From Actibacterium sp. 188UL27-1 (GTDB lineage: Bacteria; Pseudomonadota; Alphaproteobacteria; Rhodobacterales; Rhodobacteraceae), in the NCBI RefSeq assembly GCF_016901225.1, contig NZ_JAFEUL010000011.1:1-64000 (forward strand): a DNA stretch of 64,000 nucleotides, in the 5' to 3' direction. The notes beneath the pieces are model-generated. The model did no database searches. It was not told where the DNA came from and saw only the letters and a list, made by a program, of their open reading frames with translations. Positions within the stretch are counted from its first letter, which is position 1; each line of letters starts with the position of its first letter. Positions 26,616-36,028 of the stretch are shown in pieces. Position numbers and translations under genes: made by a program.

Positions 26616-27104
26616 TTAGCTGCCTTCGTTTGTTGCGACGTTGTAGGTCATGCTGCCACCATCGGACAGGATACCGTCGGCTGCCTGAACCATGTACTGG
26701 GTCTGGATCTGGCGGAAGTTCAACGAAAAGTTTTCACTGATATAGTCCAGACCGTCAGCCGAACCACCGATCGAGTAGGATGACACGATGCAGTCATTCA
26801 GAGTGATCGTGTAGTATTCCTTCAGGCCTTCACCTGTGGATTTGAAGACTTTCAGGACTGCTGTGGCATAGTGGGCACCAAGGCAGACTTTTTTTGCCAA
26901 GTCGGAGGATGACTTATCGAGCTTCTTCGACATCATCAGGTCGCCGCACGAGCACTGACCACCGCCACCACCGCCACCGCGGTGGAAGGTGCCCGACTGG
27001 TGAAAGTCGAGGCTGTACTGATCAATGTCGATTTTGTTTTCGTAGCCCTTGAGCTGGCTTTCGCCGTTAACGGTGTTCAGGTCCAGGATCATGCTGAGAG
27101 CCAT
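26616..27104 (-). CDS. hcp: T6SS tube protein Hcp (TssD)
   Basis: A 162-residue Hcp-family protein that stacks as hexamers into the secreted inner tube. The start has AGGAG seven bases upstream. MILDLNTVNGESQLKGYENK, IDIDQYSLDFHQSGTFHRGG and the C-terminal ENFSLNFRQIQTQYMVQAAD are typical. Unusual is a run of seven glycines (about residues 44-50) followed by QCSCGD, with two further cysteines later. The run lies in the variable loop that lines the tube or contacts cargo in other Hcp proteins. A terminator follows the gene. Confidence 0.95.
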   Translation of the reverse strand: MALSMILDLNTVNGESQLKGYENKIDIDQYSLDFHQSGTFHRGGGGGGGQCSCGDLMMSKKLDKSSSDLAKKVCLGAHYATAVLKVFKSTGEGLKEYYTITLNDCIVSSYSIGGSADGLDYISENFSLNFRQIQTQYMVQAADGILSDGGSMTYNVATNEGS

Positions 27105-27163
27105 GATATTATCTCCTAAGTTTTGCTATGCATATGTTATGACAATTCGAGTGGTCGTGTGGG

Positions 27164-28654
27164 TTAGCTGCCCGAGGGCAGCCGGGATACCAGGCTCATG
27201 CCGATATCCATGCCTTCCATCTGGAAGTGCGGACGTAGAAAGAATTTGCCCATGTAGTAACCCGGATTTTCCTCATCCTCGATCACCTGAATTTCAGCAC
27301 CGGCGAGTGGCCGACGGGCCTTTGTTTCTTCAGACGAGTTTTGAGGATCACCATCAACATATTGGTTAATCCAGGTCTTCAAATACCGTTCGAGCTGATC
27401 TTTCTCCTTCGTCGCACCGATTTGGTCACGTACCATGCATTTCAGGTAGTGGCTGAACCGGGACACAGCGAAGATATAGGGCAAGCGGCTGCTCAGATTA
27501 TCCGAGGCGGTCGCAAGCTCATCTTGATAGGACTTAGGCGAGTACAGCGTCTGTGCACCGATAAAGGCCGCCTTGTCCGTATTTTTGCGATGGATCAGGC
27601 CTATAATACCGGCCTTTGACATCTCTCCCTCGCGGCGGTCGCTTATCGCGATCTCGGTCGGGCATTTCATATCGATCCCACCATCATCGGTCGGAAAGGT
27701 ATGCGTCGGCAGGTTGATCACCTCACCGCCGGACTGGACGCCGCGAATACGGACGGTCCACCCATGTTCCTTGTGCGCGCGGGCGACGTTAGCGGCCATC
27801 GCATAGGCCGCATTCATCCACGCGTATTTTTCGCCAGTATGGCCGTCGGTCTCTTCCTCGAAATTAAAGGCTTCCACCGGCAGGCTGTTCTGACCGTAGG
27901 GTTCCCGTGCCAAGACACGGGGGGCCGTGAGTGCGATAAAGCGGGAGTTTTCGCTGTCACGCAAAGACTTCCACCCGGCATAATCTGGAGTTTCCAGAAT
28001 TGAATTCAGGTCGGCGGGGTTGGTCAACTCATTCCAGCTGTCCATGTTGAACAGACCCGACCCGATTGACGACAGGAACGGCGCACAGGATGCCGCCGCG
28101 ATCTTACCCATGTCGCGCAGCAAGCGAACATCGGCAGGGCTGTGGTCAAAGTAGAAATCACCGATGAGCGCACCAAACGGCTGGCCTCCAAGTTGACCAA
28201 ACTCCGACTCATACACTTTCTTAAAGAGCGGGCTTTGGTCCCATTTTGCACCGGGGAAGCGACGCAACTCTTTTTCCAGTTCACCCTTCGAGACGTTCAT
28301 GACCTTGATCTTCATGGACGTGTCGGGTTCGGAGTTGTTCACGCAATACGCCAAGCCACGCCAAGCGCTTTCGACCTTTTGAAATTCCTCATGGTGGAGG
28401 ATTTCATTCATCTGTGACGTCAGTTTAGTGTCCAACTTTGAGATCATCTCGTCGATCGTATCGAGGATGTCCGTTTTGATCACAGTGCTATCGGACAGCG
28501 CCTCTTTGACCAGAGTGCCGACGGCATTCTCAACTTCGGTGGCCGCGGTCTCGCTGCGTGGTTTGAAATTCTGCTTCAGAAGTGCGGAAAACTCATCGAC
28601 TTCTGAGATTGCGCCGCCATCGGCAGCTTGGTCCTGTTGGGCTTCGGTGGCCAT
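27164..28654 (-). CDS. tssC: T6SS sheath large subunit TssC
   Basis: A 496-residue large sheath protein (VipB/ImpC). With TssB it forms the contractile sheath. Family landmarks are VESAWRGLAYCVNNSEPDTS, then FGALIGDFYFDHSPADVRLL, RFIALTAPRVLAREPYG and the C-terminal LAGAEIQVIEDEENPGYYMG followed by FFLRPHFQMEGMDIGMSLVS. Length and end agree with complete TssC. It follows tssB by 56 bp and precedes hcp by 59 bp. Confidence 0.96.
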   Translation of the reverse strand: MATEAQQDQAADGGAISEVDEFSALLKQNFKPRSETAATEVENAVGTLVKEALSDSTVIKTDILDTIDEMISKLDTKLTSQMNEILHHEEFQKVESAWRGLAYCVNNSEPDTSMKIKVMNVSKGELEKELRRFPGAKWDQSPLFKKVYESEFGQLGGQPFGALIGDFYFDHSPADVRLLRDMGKIAAASCAPFLSSIGSGLFNMDSWNELTNPADLNSILETPDYAGWKSLRDSENSRFIALTAPRVLAREPYGQNSLPVEAFNFEEETDGHTGEKYAWMNAAYAMAANVARAHKEHGWTVRIRGVQSGGEVINLPTHTFPTDDGGIDMKCPTEIAISDRREGEMSKAGIIGLIHRKNTDKAAFIGAQTLYSPKSYQDELATASDNLSSRLPYIFAVSRFSHYLKCMVRDQIGATKEKDQLERYLKTWINQYVDGDPQNSSEETKARRPLAGAEIQVIEDEENPGYYMGKFFLRPHFQMEGMDIGMSLVSRLPSGS

Positions 28655-28710
28655 GTCTGGTCTCTTCCCGTTTTTGTTCCATCAGGCGGCTAGGTCGCCG
28701 CGCGGATCAA

Positions 28711-29226
28711 TCAGGCGTCTTCGCCGCCGTCACCGTCTTTTTGTTCGTTCATCAACGCCATCATCTTAGGATCTGCCAGAAGTTGTGCCAACTGATCCTG
28801 TGCCGCCGATTTACCATTCATGTAACGCTGCAGATTGGCCAGTTGATCGCGTGCTTCCAGCAACTTCGCCAGCGCTGGCACCTGTTTTGCGATCTCACCA
28901 GGGTCAAGATCTTCCATTTTGTGGAAATCGAGCTTGACCGACAGCTTTTCGTCTTCTTCACCCAGTTTGTTAGCAACATTCATGCTGACGCCTGGAGCAA
29001 CGGCATGCATGAAGTCATCGAAGTTTTCCGTGTCAACGAGCGTAAAATTGCGATCTGCGATGGCATCTTTCTCCACCTCAGACGAATTTCCCGACAGATC
29101 AGACATCACGCCCATAACAAATGGCAATTCAATGTTTTTTTCGGCGTCGTAAGGATCGGCATACGCGATCTGAACACGCGGCGGACGATTCCTACGAAGG
29201 AACCCTGATGCTGAATCAGATGCCAT
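28711..29226 (-). CDS. tssB: T6SS sheath small subunit TssB
   Basis: A 171-residue small sheath protein (VipA/ImpB). The N-terminal RNRPPRVQIAYADPYDAEKN and ELPFVMGVMSDLSG, then ADRNFTLVDTENFDDFMHAV, are standard. The C-terminal half has the helix (PALAKLLEARDQLANLQRYM) that packs against TssC. GGGAG lies 7 bp upstream of the ATG. The end is acidic (DGDGGEDA). Confidence 0.96.
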   Translation of the reverse strand: MASDSASGFLRRNRPPRVQIAYADPYDAEKNIELPFVMGVMSDLSGNSSEVEKDAIADRNFTLVDTENFDDFMHAVAPGVSMNVANKLGEEDEKLSVKLDFHKMEDLDPGEIAKQVPALAKLLEARDQLANLQRYMNGKSAAQDQLAQLLADPKMMALMNEQKDGDGGEDA

Positions 29227-29316
29227 GTATTTTCTCCCGATCTTTGCTGGGAAGGCCAGCGTGTAACAACTTCGTCAATTCTAATACGCTCAATGTGGTC
29301 ATCCTATTGGCTGCGG

Positions 29317-30636
29317 TCAAGACCCCTGTTGAACATGCGCAAAAAGATCGTTGATGATGGCGGAGAAGTCCCTGTTCAAAAAGGTTTTTGCCTTGAACAG
29401 AAGGATCGGTACCGGACTGGACGGTTCGGTCTGGCGGAAGAACGCTTCGACATTCGAGATGAGCGCTGCGGCCTGGTCGCGATTTTCGGCCTGCATGGGG
29501 TTCGCAGGCGGGGTGTCACTTTCGGTCACATCCGCGTTTCCCGTATCCTCGGACAGCATGCGCATGCGGCCGACTGTCATACGGAACCCTGTTTCCGAGC
29601 CAAAGTCGATGCGGGCTTGTTCCGCCACTTCCGGCAACAGTGTTTCAAGTGCGACGATCAGGGGTTTGCCGATCAGCAACCGGGCCTGACGGATCAAAAG
29701 CAGCCCTGGGGAGGAGGGTTCGACCCGGGCGAAATAGCCTTCGACGGCTTCCAATGCCGCCCGTGCTTCGCCGTGATTCCCGATAGGGCCAACGGCCACG
29801 GGCGGTCCGCCTTGCACCAATGCGGGGCCGTCATCCTCTACCGCAGCATCCCCCTGATCTGCAATCTGTGCATCATCTTGCGCGGCGTCATCCGAGGTGA
29901 GGTCCGGTCGTGCTTCCAGGATGAAGGCGATCATATCCGCCAGGATCTTTTCGATATTGTCGGTCTGTGGGGCGAATGGTTGCGCACAGGTCTTGCTGCG
30001 CAGGTCAATGGCCTTTATCGCGGCCTGGGCTGCACTGAGCGCCGCAAAGATCTTATCGACTTCAGCAGCGTTTTCAGAAGTTTTCAATGCACCTTGTATG
30101 GATCCGGCATCGGCCGGATTTTCCCCCTCGCGGGCATCCTTTTTGCCTGAGGCCACCAAGAAGTCACGATATGTGATCATATCCAACCGTCTGTCGCGCA
30201 GCAGCGGCGCATGTTCCAGTGGCATAACGACGGTCGACAGATCATCCAGAAGCTCGAATTGATTGCGCCGCTCTGTGACGTCGCCATCGACAATCCGCGG
30301 GTGAACATCTTCCCAGAAGGTTTCGGTCAGCGTGTTACAGGCCTGGATGCATTCGCTAACGCCGACGATATTGCCGCCAAGCGCCTGAAATTTCGCCTCC
30401 AGCACCAAAAGTCGCAGGTCCCGGGAGCGATCCAGAAGGGTTGCGATTTCCTTAACCTCTGTCTTGAGATCGATGTCCTTGCGGTCAAAGGGTTGGCCAT
30501 TGGTCAGAAAACGTTCGGGGATGCGGGCCAGGGCTTCGTAGTAATAATCAAGATATGCGTCGTCCCCTTCGGCATCCAAATCTGGACCACAGGGATGGTC
30601 ATCGGAAATCGGTTCAAGCAGGGGGTCAAAACGCAT
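29317..30636 (-). CDS. tssA: T6SS cap protein TssA (ImpA)
   Basis: A 439-residue TssA with the ImpA N-terminal domain: LEPISDDHPCGPDLDAEGDD at about residues 6-25 and LTETFWEDVHPRIVDGDVTE. TssA primes and caps sheath polymerisation. The C-terminal region has the second family part (NVEAFFRQTEPSSPVPILLF) that ends in a ring-forming helix (DFSAIINDLF). The ATG at 30636 is preferred over a TTG four codons upstream. A Pro/Gln/Asp-rich linker divides the two parts. Confidence 0.92.
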   Translation of the reverse strand: MRFDPLLEPISDDHPCGPDLDAEGDDAYLDYYYEALARIPERFLTNGQPFDRKDIDLKTEVKEIATLLDRSRDLRLLVLEAKFQALGGNIVGVSECIQACNTLTETFWEDVHPRIVDGDVTERRNQFELLDDLSTVVMPLEHAPLLRDRRLDMITYRDFLVASGKKDAREGENPADAGSIQGALKTSENAAEVDKIFAALSAAQAAIKAIDLRSKTCAQPFAPQTDNIEKILADMIAFILEARPDLTSDDAAQDDAQIADQGDAAVEDDGPALVQGGPPVAVGPIGNHGEARAALEAVEGYFARVEPSSPGLLLIRQARLLIGKPLIVALETLLPEVAEQARIDFGSETGFRMTVGRMRMLSEDTGNADVTESDTPPANPMQAENRDQAAALISNVEAFFRQTEPSSPVPILLFKAKTFLNRDFSAIINDLFAHVQQGS

Positions 30637-30719
30637 CGGGCCGTCCAAAATGATCTATGCCGCCCCGAAAGGGACGGCATATCGGTTGGCCCGTCAAGGC
30701 CGGTCTGGGTCCGTCGGGT

Positions 30720-31232
30720 TTACTGAACGGCGATGCGCAGTTCCACACGGCGATTTTCAGGATCCATCGCATTATCGGTACGTGGCTGGGTTTCCCCCAA
30801 ACCGATGGCATCCAAGCGGGCAGCGCTCACACCAAGGTCGACCAGATATTGCTGCACCGAAGCGGCCCGCGCTTTTGACAATTGGTCATTGTAGCCGTCG
30901 ATTCCGCGGGCATCCGTATGCCCTTCGACCACAAAACTGGCATTCTGCAGGCGATCATCCTGCAAAGCGTTTGCAAACACAGCGAGGTTTTCGCGTGCTT
31001 CTGCGGTCAGGTCGGCTGAGTCCAACTCAAAGTTGATCAGCATATCCATGCCGTCGGGCTCGGGCGGGGCACATTCCTCTGATGTGCCGATGCAGATACC
31101 GCGGCTCAAGCCCAAATTGGCAGATTCGACCATGAAGTCGACAACATCCTCTGCCTTGATCCTGGGCTGCTCTGCGACGACGGGCAGCGCAGTCATAAGT
31201 GCGACGGCAGACACGAGAATAACACGGTGCAT
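30720..31232 (-). CDS. small periplasmic OmpA-domain protein of the T6SS operon
   Basis: A 170-residue exported protein. A signal peptide (MHRVILVSAVALMTALPVVA) is followed by a short N-terminal part with two cysteines (GICIGTSEECAPP) and an OmpA/Pal domain: INFELDSADLTAEARENLAV, FVVEGHTDARGIDGYNDQLS with the peptidoglycan-binding D and the NRRVE motif near the end. No lipobox is present. It probably ties the apparatus to the cell wall, alongside the OmpA-like tail of TssL. Confidence 0.85.
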   Translation of the reverse strand: MHRVILVSAVALMTALPVVAEQPRIKAEDVVDFMVESANLGLSRGICIGTSEECAPPEPDGMDMLINFELDSADLTAEARENLAVFANALQDDRLQNASFVVEGHTDARGIDGYNDQLSKARAASVQQYLVDLGVSAARLDAIGLGETQPRTDNAMDPENRRVELRIAVQ

Positions 31233-31327
31233 GAGATTGACCCTTAGTGAAATGAATTACCATTTGTATGTGAATTCGACCAACAAATGTCAAGATTTGA
31301 GGCCAAAAACAGAAGGTATGGATCCCC

Positions 31328-32848
31328 CTACTTGTTGCCGATCGTATCGTCGTAAGCTTTTGCGAAATAAGCCAAAAACACATCAAGCATACCATTTTCA
31401 TAAGGTTGCGTTTTTGCGTCCCAGCGTTCCACGAACAGTTCCCAGGATTTCGCGTTGCGCGATGAAAATCTGTTGCCTTCGATCTTGTTCTGGATCGCGG
31501 TGGGGCTGAGATCCTCCAGCAATCGGCTGATCGCTGGCTGCAGGGCGGCATGCACGGCGAATTGATGCTGTTTGACGTCATCGAATGATGATTGGATCGC
31601 CTGACTGCCACGTTGAAAGCCGGGGCGGCCGGGACCGAACATAACCTCAAGTGCTTCGGGGCTTGTCGGGATGAACTTCAGGGGGTTATTGGCGTCGTGG
31701 CCAATCATCGTCCGGCTGCCGCTCTTGACCATCTGCTTCGCTTCCGCCCGAACTCGCAACAAACCTGCCAGTTCATCCGCCATGATCCGCAAGGTGGCGC
31801 CAAACTCTTGGGCTGCATGTTTCGGATCAACGCCATCCAGCGCGTCAGGGGCCATGCCAGCACTTTCACAAATCGCTGCCAGAATGTCGGTGTCGCCTTT
31901 GGTCTCAGGTTTGGTGGCCGACCCTTTGGGAGCTGTCGGCTTGCGAAATGATTCCGCCTTGGGCGGAGGCGTTTTCGGGGGTGGCGCCTTTGCTGATGAT
32001 GGGGCCATGTCCGGCGGCGCCGTGATCGCGGTCTTTGCAGGCGCTTTGGGCTCGGGTGGCGTAATCATGGGTGGGGCCGTATGTTCCGGTGCGCCAAACG
32101 GGGATGGCGGGCTGGCTGGCTGATCCGACAAGGCAGACCTCGCCGATGGCGATGGGCTGTTGGAAAACGGATCTTTTGGCGGCGTCGTCGGTGCCGGGAC
32201 CGGATCCGCCCTTGGTTCGGGCGGTGCGGGATCGGGGCTTCCGAACGGGCTTTCGGCGTCTTCATCCTGCAGAGGCTCCGAACCGAACGGCGTACCAGAG
32301 ACGGGCGCATTTGTGACGAATGCGTTGCCCGCATCGGGTCGTTGAACGGCCGGTTCGGCAAATGCAGGTGTGGATATGTGCTGTGATCCGAAATCGGGTT
32401 GCGATACGGGCGGTGGCGTTGGATCGAATGCGCCGCCGGGTGCGGCCGCACCGCCAATGGACCAGATATCGGCGCCGGAAGCGGGTGGCGGGAAGCCAGC
32501 TGTACCACTCGGCTGCGCCGCGGCCACATCCGCGCCTTCCAGATCAGTCAGAACGACGTAATGACCAATCTGCAGCCGGTCGCCATGTTGCAACTGATGC
32601 GGGCTTCGGACCCGCATGGAGCCGCCATTGACGAATGTTCCGTTGGTCGAGACGTCGTATAGCCAGTAATTGCCGCCTTCATACCGAACCTCGATATGAC
32701 AGCTGGAGACGAACCTGTTGGGGTCTGGCAAGGTCCAGTCCATATTGGTGTCGCGCCCGATCTCAAACCCCGCCCCACTGACGGAATATTCCAGCGGACC
32801 GCCGTCGGGCAGGCTGGAAAAATTGTCAATCCGCAAGGTCAGGGTCAT
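31328..32848 (-). CDS. tagH: FHA-domain protein of the T6SS (Fha/TagH)
   Basis: A 506-residue scaffold. The FHA domain fills about residues 1-100 with the phosphothreonine-binding pattern VSSCHIEVRYEGGNYWLYDV and STNGTFVNG. A long Pro/Ala-rich linker follows, with repeated TPFG/SPFG/DPFS motifs. The C-terminal TagH domain (about residues 335-506) contains GATLRIMADELAGLLRVRAE and NPLKFIPTSPEALEVMFG. In Agrobacterium, Fha binds TssL phosphorylated by PpkA and so switches the machine on; the same partners are all present here. Confidence 0.92.
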   Translation of the reverse strand: MTLTLRIDNFSSLPDGGPLEYSVSGAGFEIGRDTNMDWTLPDPNRFVSSCHIEVRYEGGNYWLYDVSTNGTFVNGGSMRVRSPHQLQHGDRLQIGHYVVLTDLEGADVAAAQPSGTAGFPPPASGADIWSIGGAAAPGGAFDPTPPPVSQPDFGSQHISTPAFAEPAVQRPDAGNAFVTNAPVSGTPFGSEPLQDEDAESPFGSPDPAPPEPRADPVPAPTTPPKDPFSNSPSPSARSALSDQPASPPSPFGAPEHTAPPMITPPEPKAPAKTAITAPPDMAPSSAKAPPPKTPPPKAESFRKPTAPKGSATKPETKGDTDILAAICESAGMAPDALDGVDPKHAAQEFGATLRIMADELAGLLRVRAEAKQMVKSGSRTMIGHDANNPLKFIPTSPEALEVMFGPGRPGFQRGSQAIQSSFDDVKQHQFAVHAALQPAISRLLEDLSPTAIQNKIEGNRFSSRNAKSWELFVERWDAKTQPYENGMLDVFLAYFAKAYDDTIGNK

Positions 32849-33050
32849 GGGCAGGCTACCTTGGGCCGTTCATCTTTTCGCGCATCGAGGCAGCGCGTGA
32901 GTTCGGACGGACAGCCGGTTCAGATGATCCGACTGCGACATGAAATGCCAAACGCGCAACGCGATCAGCATCCTACTGTTATGGTGTTCAAGCGGCGGGA
33001 TGCAAGTCAGTCGGACCATACCCGCCAGCCCGGGCGATGTTCGGGCCGGT

Positions 33051-33644
33051 TCAGTTGTCCTGACCCAATCGCAGGGCCATGCGCGTGAACCGTCCCAGAT
33101 GCTCTGCCCGTTCTGACACATCCACACGGGCCAGAACCGATAGAATCCCGGCGTTGACTGCGCGCGCGGTAAGATGCGGGGCAGGCGGAACAGGCGGCAT
33201 TTCCGGGCCAACCATGGAGCCGCCGGACCAACCCGCCCCCAAGGCGATCCAGACACCTGGCGTCTTTGCCTTGGCATCCATGGCCGTATCTAGCGCATCA
33301 TAGCGGCTTTCTTCTTCGGGATTGCCCACCCAATCTGCGGCCAGCACCATCATGTCCCGATCATGGTCGTCCAGGGTGTGATCCAGCATCTTGAGGCATT
33401 CATGCCCCCACCAGACGGCAAACCGGCGCGGCAGAACATAGGCGCAAAACGTGATGGCCTCTTCAGGGATGTCGCCTTTGACGATCTGGTTGATGAAATC
33501 GACCGTGCTGTGGCCATCAGGCCGCGCGGTAATGTCCTCGGTCACCTCAGGGATCTCGTCAAACAACTCCTGCGCCATGGCAAAGCGAAAGTTGCTGCGT
33601 GCGGTTGGGGTGGTGGTGGGTGGCCCGACTTGCGTGTTGCTCAC
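33051..33644 (-). CDS. DUF6931-type T6SS-associated protein
   Basis: A 197-residue soluble protein between vgrG and tagH. GTG at 33642-33644 is the start: it follows GGAGAGGAG closely, and the nearby ATG is out of frame and meets a stop at once. Conserved-looking segments are PEEAITFCAYVLPRRFAVWW and DRDMMVLAADWVGNPEEESR, then GVWIALGAGWSGGSMVGP. The DUF6931 call rests on recall of the pattern; members recur in T6SS loci. Its place next to vgrG would fit an adaptor or accessory protein, but no function is shown by the sequence. Confidence 0.65.
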   Translation of the reverse strand: MSNTQVGPPTTTPTARSNFRFAMAQELFDEIPEVTEDITARPDGHSTVDFINQIVKGDIPEEAITFCAYVLPRRFAVWWGHECLKMLDHTLDDHDRDMMVLAADWVGNPEEESRYDALDTAMDAKAKTPGVWIALGAGWSGGSMVGPEMPPVPPAPHLTARAVNAGILSVLARVDVSERAEHLGRFTRMALRLGQDN

Positions 33645-33661
33645 ATCTCCTCTCCCGCTGG

Positions 33662-35662
33662 TTAATTGATCTTCACCAAAGCGCCCTGAACGGTCATGAG
33701 CGCACTGGCTTTGTGGGTCGACAGCAAACCTTCGGTATTCAACGTGGTCAGCGCCTTCACATCGACCTGGAGCCCTTCGATCTTGACCCCGCTCTGGTCG
33801 ATCTTGATTTTGTTCATTCCCACTTTCAGCTCAATCGATTGCATGCTTTCAATCGTAATGGCCTGCAGGCCGTTGATATCCGTGGTCTTGGTCACGGTCA
33901 GCTTTTCGGCCCCCATGACATCGCTGGTACGGTTTTTGGTGACCTTGTGAGTCTCGGCTCCCTTGATCTGGGTATCGTGGTTGCCACCGATGGTTCGTTT
34001 CTCTCCGCCATCGATCAGATAGGTCGAGTTCTTCTCAATATGGTGGGCTTCGTCATTCTTGACCGTGCGGGTCTCGTCATGGCCGATGACCGTGTCGCGG
34101 TCATTGTCCACCTCGCGCGTTTCGTTCTGCAGAACCTTGGTCGACATGTCCAACTGGGCGTGCTGCCGGAACAACTCCTCCCCCTTTGTGTCGTCAAAGA
34201 CCAGTTCGTTATAGCCACCGCCACCAACGGTGCTGTCGGATTTGATGCCGCCCAGGTTCTTTTCGCCCGGCAGGTCATAGGGCGGCATATTGTCGGCATT
34301 GTAGACGCAGCCCACAACGAGCGGCTGGTCGGGGTCCCCCTCAATGAAATCGACCACCACCTCCATCCCGATGCGAGGGATGTACATGCTGCCCCATTTG
34401 TTACCCGCCCACATCTGTGCGACGCGGCATCGCATGGAATGGGCCCCTGCCAGATCCCAATGAAAGCGGACAAGGATGCGACCGTATTCATCGCAATCGA
34501 TCTCTTCTCCATCCGCGCCGACCACCCATGCAGTTTGCGGCCCGTGCACGCGCGTTTCCTCGGTTTTGCGGATGGGTGCGAACGGGACCTCTGTCGTCAC
34601 GAACTCATAATGCCCGACATACACTTCCTTCTGACCACCGGTTGAACCAGATCCATAGGCCTCGGATCGGAAGGAATGATGGGCACGGGCGCACAGATAT
34701 TCCCTGTCCACCAAGTCATCCTTCAAATGGCCCGTGGCAGTCATCCGCATGCCGGAACATAGCGTGATTATGTTCCCGCTGGCGGAGTGGCGCTTGTCGG
34801 CAGAGCGTTCCTGTTCGGTCCGCAGCCGCGCCACATCCTTGCCCTGACCCTCATCCAAATAGGTGCCTGGATAGTCGAAGCTTTCGATCTGCCCGTTTTG
34901 GTAGGCAGCATCACCGGTCTGTTCGACCCGCATGTTGGCCGTAGGCGTTTTAAAGTTGTAGCCGGTCATGACGATCTTGCCTGTGGTCAGGTTCCGCTTG
35001 GGTGACCAGGCCCAAAAATGCTCTTCATCGCTGCTATGGGCGCCACTGACGGTGCCATAATAGGGGCGGCTACTTCCAAGGATGGCTTCGAAGTTGTCAT
35101 GGCTGTCGACGAGGGCCATGACATGTTCGCCTTCACCGTGGGCGAAGTAGTAATTTATACCATATTTTTCCATGATGCGGCTGACAAAGGTCAGATCGCT
35201 TTCGCGGTATTGCACCGTATATTCCAGAACGGGATAAGTCCGGGTCAGCCGATCCTCAAAAGGACCGCTCCCGTATTCACCAAGGACTTCGGCGATGATT
35301 TCGGGAGCGGTTTTTTCGTGGAAAATGCGTTGGTTGCGGCGGCGACTGCCCAGCCAGATCCAAGGTCGCAGGACCAGGCGATAGATATTTCCCGTCTCGC
35401 CGACACCGACATATTGCCCGTCAGCCAGGATGCCGTCATACCACTTTTTGTCTTTATAGACATGGGTCAGCTCTACCGAAATATGGTGTCCGATCAGCGC
35501 GTCAAAATCGATATCGGGATCGTCGCTGATCGCCTCGATCCGGTATTCGAAAAGATCGTTGATCGCGTCGGTGCCATCGAACCGCAATAGACCCAGCTTG
35601 TCTGGGCCCAGCGGCGTGTGCAGGATCCCGAGCCGACCCTGCTGGGAAATATTCAAAGCCAT
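33662..35662 (-). CDS. vgrG: T6SS spike protein VgrG (TssI)
   Basis: A 666-residue spike protein. MALNISQQGRLGILHTPLGP at 35662 is preferred over an upstream start at 35728. The gp27-like part covers about residues 1-380 (FHEKTAPEIIAEVLGEYGSG, then YRESDLTFVSRIMEKYGINY). The gp5 OB fold follows (DEYGRILVRFHWD, RIGMEVVVDFIEGDPDQPLV). The tail is a beta-prism of short repeats (DTVIGHDETRTVKNDEAHHI onwards). No toxin domain follows the prism, so this is a non-evolved VgrG. It is the first gene of the minus-strand arm. Confidence 0.95.
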   Translation of the reverse strand: MALNISQQGRLGILHTPLGPDKLGLLRFDGTDAINDLFEYRIEAISDDPDIDFDALIGHHISVELTHVYKDKKWYDGILADGQYVGVGETGNIYRLVLRPWIWLGSRRRNQRIFHEKTAPEIIAEVLGEYGSGPFEDRLTRTYPVLEYTVQYRESDLTFVSRIMEKYGINYYFAHGEGEHVMALVDSHDNFEAILGSSRPYYGTVSGAHSSDEEHFWAWSPKRNLTTGKIVMTGYNFKTPTANMRVEQTGDAAYQNGQIESFDYPGTYLDEGQGKDVARLRTEQERSADKRHSASGNIITLCSGMRMTATGHLKDDLVDREYLCARAHHSFRSEAYGSGSTGGQKEVYVGHYEFVTTEVPFAPIRKTEETRVHGPQTAWVVGADGEEIDCDEYGRILVRFHWDLAGAHSMRCRVAQMWAGNKWGSMYIPRIGMEVVVDFIEGDPDQPLVVGCVYNADNMPPYDLPGEKNLGGIKSDSTVGGGGYNELVFDDTKGEELFRQHAQLDMSTKVLQNETREVDNDRDTVIGHDETRTVKNDEAHHIEKNSTYLIDGGEKRTIGGNHDTQIKGAETHKVTKNRTSDVMGAEKLTVTKTTDINGLQAITIESMQSIELKVGMNKIKIDQSGVKIEGLQVDVKALTTLNTEGLLSTHKASALMTVQGALVKIN

Positions 35663-36028
35663 AGCCAGGCGTCTCACTCTTATTTTGTTCAAATTGGTCG
35701 AGGGAATGTGTTCGACCGCGTGCGTCAAAAAATAACTTTTGTTACAGTTGCATGGGGGCCTTTTTGTTTCAAGGCCTGTGGATGGAGACAGACTTGTGCC
35801 GTCTTTGCTCCATGGCTGCCTTTATTTTGAGCCGTGTACCGAGGCCGTGATACAGATCGCCTCAGGAGGTTGTTGCGCTGCAGCAACACAACCCGTTTCA
35901 CAAGATATCTAGGCGACCGATTTGGGCATTACACTGCGTTAAGTTGTTGAGGGTCCACGGGGCCGATCATAGGGTGCGGACCAATCGTGCTCGTTGGGAA
36001 TCCGGGCCTGTTGAGAGGATGGATCGCC
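35663..36028. promoter_or_regulatory. divergent promoter region between the two T6SS arms
   Basis: This 366-bp non-coding stretch separates vgrG from the autotransporter and must hold promoters for both directions. At 35871-35888 an 18-bp inverted repeat reads TGTTGC-GCTGCA-GCAACA, which could be an operator or a hairpin. No regulator gene lies close to it and no confident -35/-10 pair could be assigned. Confidence 0.4.

Noticed and set aside
33662-34200. Possible toxin domain at the C-terminus of VgrG
   Set aside because: The tail is a regular beta-prism repeat that ends without an added domain, so no effector function is claimed.
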